A DNA stretch of 64,000 nucleotides from Streptomyces sp. V3I8 (GTDB taxonomy: Bacteria; Actinomycetota; Actinomycetes; Streptomycetales; Streptomycetaceae), in contig NZ_JAUSZL010000002.1 of NCBI RefSeq assembly GCF_030817535.1, forward strand, positions 7,130,001-7,194,000. The letters are read 5' to 3'. Position numbers and translations under genes: made by a program. Below the pieces are notes generated by a model. It saw nothing but the letters and a program-made list of their open reading frames with translations, was not told the DNA's origin and made no database searches. Of this stretch, positions 62,727 to 64,000 are shown in pieces. Every line of letters begins with the position of its first letter. Position 1 is the first letter of the stretch.

Positions 62727-64000
62727 GGCTGCCTCCGTTTCCGTCCGATCCGTTCGGGAGTTGGTGGAGGGGTAGCGGGATCGATGGGGCCAGTAACCGG
62801 CTCGTCATCACGTTCGGCTGGCTCCGAGTCCCCGCTGCGAGCAGCAGGTAGCGGGGCGTAGTTAGCCCGAGCCGTCGCGCGGACGCTTTCCGGGTCGGTG
62901 GTAACGGGCGTCGGCGGCAGCGTGCGCACCAACGCCCAGCCGGAGGGAAGTCCGTCCGCGACCAGGTTGGCGTAGGCGTGGAAGCGGGGGAGCGAACGGA
63001 AATCCTCGGCATCGAGTGACGGGGCCAACTTGGCCAGGTCGCGAGCGTCTTCGTACTCCGTGGCGAAAGCGATTTTGCTGCGGGCGTTCATGTCAACGGC
63101 GGTGCGCAGCGCAGGCGGAAACTGACTGCGGAATTGGGCGGCCAAAAACCAGCCGACGGATAGTGATCGCGAGACAGCAAGCGCGTCGGCCAGAGAGACA
63201 GGCAGATGGAGGAAGCGGGGAGCTTCGTCTACGTAGATCGTTCCTGGGCGCTGGGCCGCACCGGGCTCGTCGGCTCGTTCCTGAGTGGCTTGCCACAGAT
63301 CGGCGAGTATCAGGCTGCCTAGCAGCGACGCCGTGCCCGGCCCGATGAGTCCTTCGTTGAGCGGCACCAAGACGATCTTGTTGTCCCGGAACATGTCGCG
63401 CAGTCGGAAGCGGCCTGCGGATTGATCCAACATGTGGATGAGGGCAGGTCGGAGGAGGAACTGTCGCAACTTGTTGAGCGGTGGTGCGATCGCGGCGGCT
63501 TGCGCCTGGGGCGACTGAGATTCGTACCATGCCCAGAAGCCGGCCAGGGCCATGTCGTCACTGACTCGTCCGACCCGCGAGCGTCGGAAACGCGGATCAG
63601 TCCACAGCCGCGGGAGGTCAACTAGCGTGGCAGGGTGCTTCGGAGTGCTGGCGCGAGCCAGGGTGCGGAGCGAGGCCGAGAAGATGTCGCTCGTGCGCGG
63701 TCCCCAGCCGTCGCTGAACACGGCCTCGAAAACGGACAGGATGCCGTCGACCACGACGTCGGGGTCGCGGCCGGTGACATCCAGGGGATTAAATCCCACC
63801 GGCGTCTGGTCGTTGGCGTTGAGCTCGACTACGTCAGACCGTCTGTGGTCCGGAATGCGGGCCAAGACGTCGTCAATGAGTTGGCGCTTCGGATCGAGGA
63901 CGGCCACCGGGCGTCCGGCCTGAATGTCGGCCATGATCAGGTGGAGTGCCACGTTTGTCTTGCCGGATCCAGACGGCCCCCACGCGACCGAGTGATACGT
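62723..64000 (-). CDS. VirD4/TraD-type conjugative coupling ATPase, C-terminal part
   Basis: At least 426 residues; the gene starts beyond the window. Walker A is at the very edge (WGPSGSGKTNVALHLI), then PVAVLDPKRQLIDDVL, Walker B TIYVDEAPRFLHLPV, and a motif with WFLAAQFRSQFPPALRTAVDMNARSKIAFATEYEDARDLA. The C-terminal ~70 residues are Pro/Arg-rich. It would pump DNA from the relaxosome to a transfer channel. It is coupled to the small ORF and the MobC-like gene. Confidence 0.88.
   Translation of the reverse strand, partial: TYHSVAWGPSGSGKTNVALHLIMADIQAGRPVAVLDPKRQLIDDVLARIPDHRRSDVVELNANDQTPVGFNPLDVTGRDPDVVVDGILSVFEAVFSDGWGPRTSDIFSASLRTLARASTPKHPATLVDLPRLWTDPRFRRSRVGRVSDDMALAGFWAWYESQSPQAQAAAIAPPLNKLRQFLLRPALIHMLDQSAGRFRLRDMFRDNKIVLVPLNEGLIGPGTASLLGSLILADLWQATQERADEPGAAQRPGTIYVDEAPRFLHLPVSLADALAVSRSLSVGWFLAAQFRSQFPPALRTAVDMNARSKIAFATEYEDARDLAKLAPSLDAEDFRSLPRFHAYANLVADGLPSGWALVRTLPPTPVTTDPESVRATARANYAPLPAARSGDSEPAERDDEPVTGPIDPATPPPTPERIGRKRRQP

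Larger units (their letters stand above)
58788..64000. mobile_element. Integrative conjugative element, left part (open at window end)
   Basis: All genes run leftwards: VirD4/TraD-like ATPase, small ORF, replication-relaxation protein, XRE regulator, ImmA-like protein, serine recombinase, ending inside tRNA-Val. Base composition between about 60.6 and 61.7 kb is much richer in A and T than the chromosome. The relaxase-like plus coupling-protein genes imply conjugative or mobilisable transfer of single-stranded DNA, rather than the TraB-type double-strand transfer of classical actinomycete AICEs. Confidence 0.8.

Noticed and set aside
58829..64000. Second att copy of the element within the window
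   Set aside because: I see no repeat of the tRNA-Val 3' segment to the right of 58831, so the far end is outside.

Overview
The window is high-GC DNA from a Streptomyces-type actinomycete. The evidence is the argCJBDR cluster preceded by an ARG box, a recognisable ssgB (the SALP sporulation-division activator), several actinobacterial Ser/Thr kinases, the BluB-CobT fusion architecture, and the strong third-position G/C bias. Most of the window reads as conserved chromosomal core. The last 5 kb or so is part of an integrated conjugative element.

Layout. 1-526: start of a Ser/Thr kinase running off the left edge. 829-5765: argC-J-B-D-R, an operon with three 4-bp start/stop overlaps, whose promoter lies inside an ARG box. 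5930-8994: a leftward operon for extracytoplasmic flavin electron transfer (ferric-reductase-like membrane flavoprotein, secreted protein with two FMN-binding domains, ApbE flavin transferase). 9154-11505: L,D-transpeptidase, PNPOx-like protein, and a secreted protein containing a very recent internal duplication. 11630-13224: argH with its own ARG-box promoter. 13517-18412: aldo/keto reductase, TetR-MFS efflux pair, membrane Ser/Thr kinase. 18490-23437: PlsC-like acyltransferase, GDPD, sigma-like protein, GNAT, two small membrane proteins, HAD phosphatase. 23532-27548: methionine importer metN-metI-metQ-metQ, preceded by a 28-codon Cys/Met-rich leader peptide. 28468-36437: cobalamin and siroheme genes (cbiET, bluB-cobT fusion, cysG-like) and a SpoU methyltransferase. 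36517-47886: third Ser/Thr kinase, small conserved proteins, a five-tRNA cluster, a PABA/folate-type pair, DsbA-like and CGNR proteins, a 6 x 73 bp tandem array, ssgB and a PGPGW membrane protein. 47956-58831: two tRNA-Val(CAC) genes enclose a pectin/rhamnogalacturonan-type sugar ABC transporter plus PL26-like lyase operon with LacI-type operators, a large membrane protein and a SRPBCC protein.

58788-64000 (open on the right): an integrative element inserted at the second tRNA-Val(CAC). It carries a large serine recombinase whose last 13 codons and stop lie inside the tRNA gene, an ImmA-like/XRE regulatory pair, a replication-relaxation (MobC-like) protein, a coupled 64-aa ORF, and a VirD4/TraD-type ATPase. 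The stretch around 60.6-61.7 kb is visibly lower in GC than the rest.

Three genes (bluB-cobT, a phosphotransferase, a DsbA-like protein) each appear to carry one extra base in a G or C homopolymer. This pattern suggests assembly indels rather than three independent gene deaths, but the sequence alone cannot decide.
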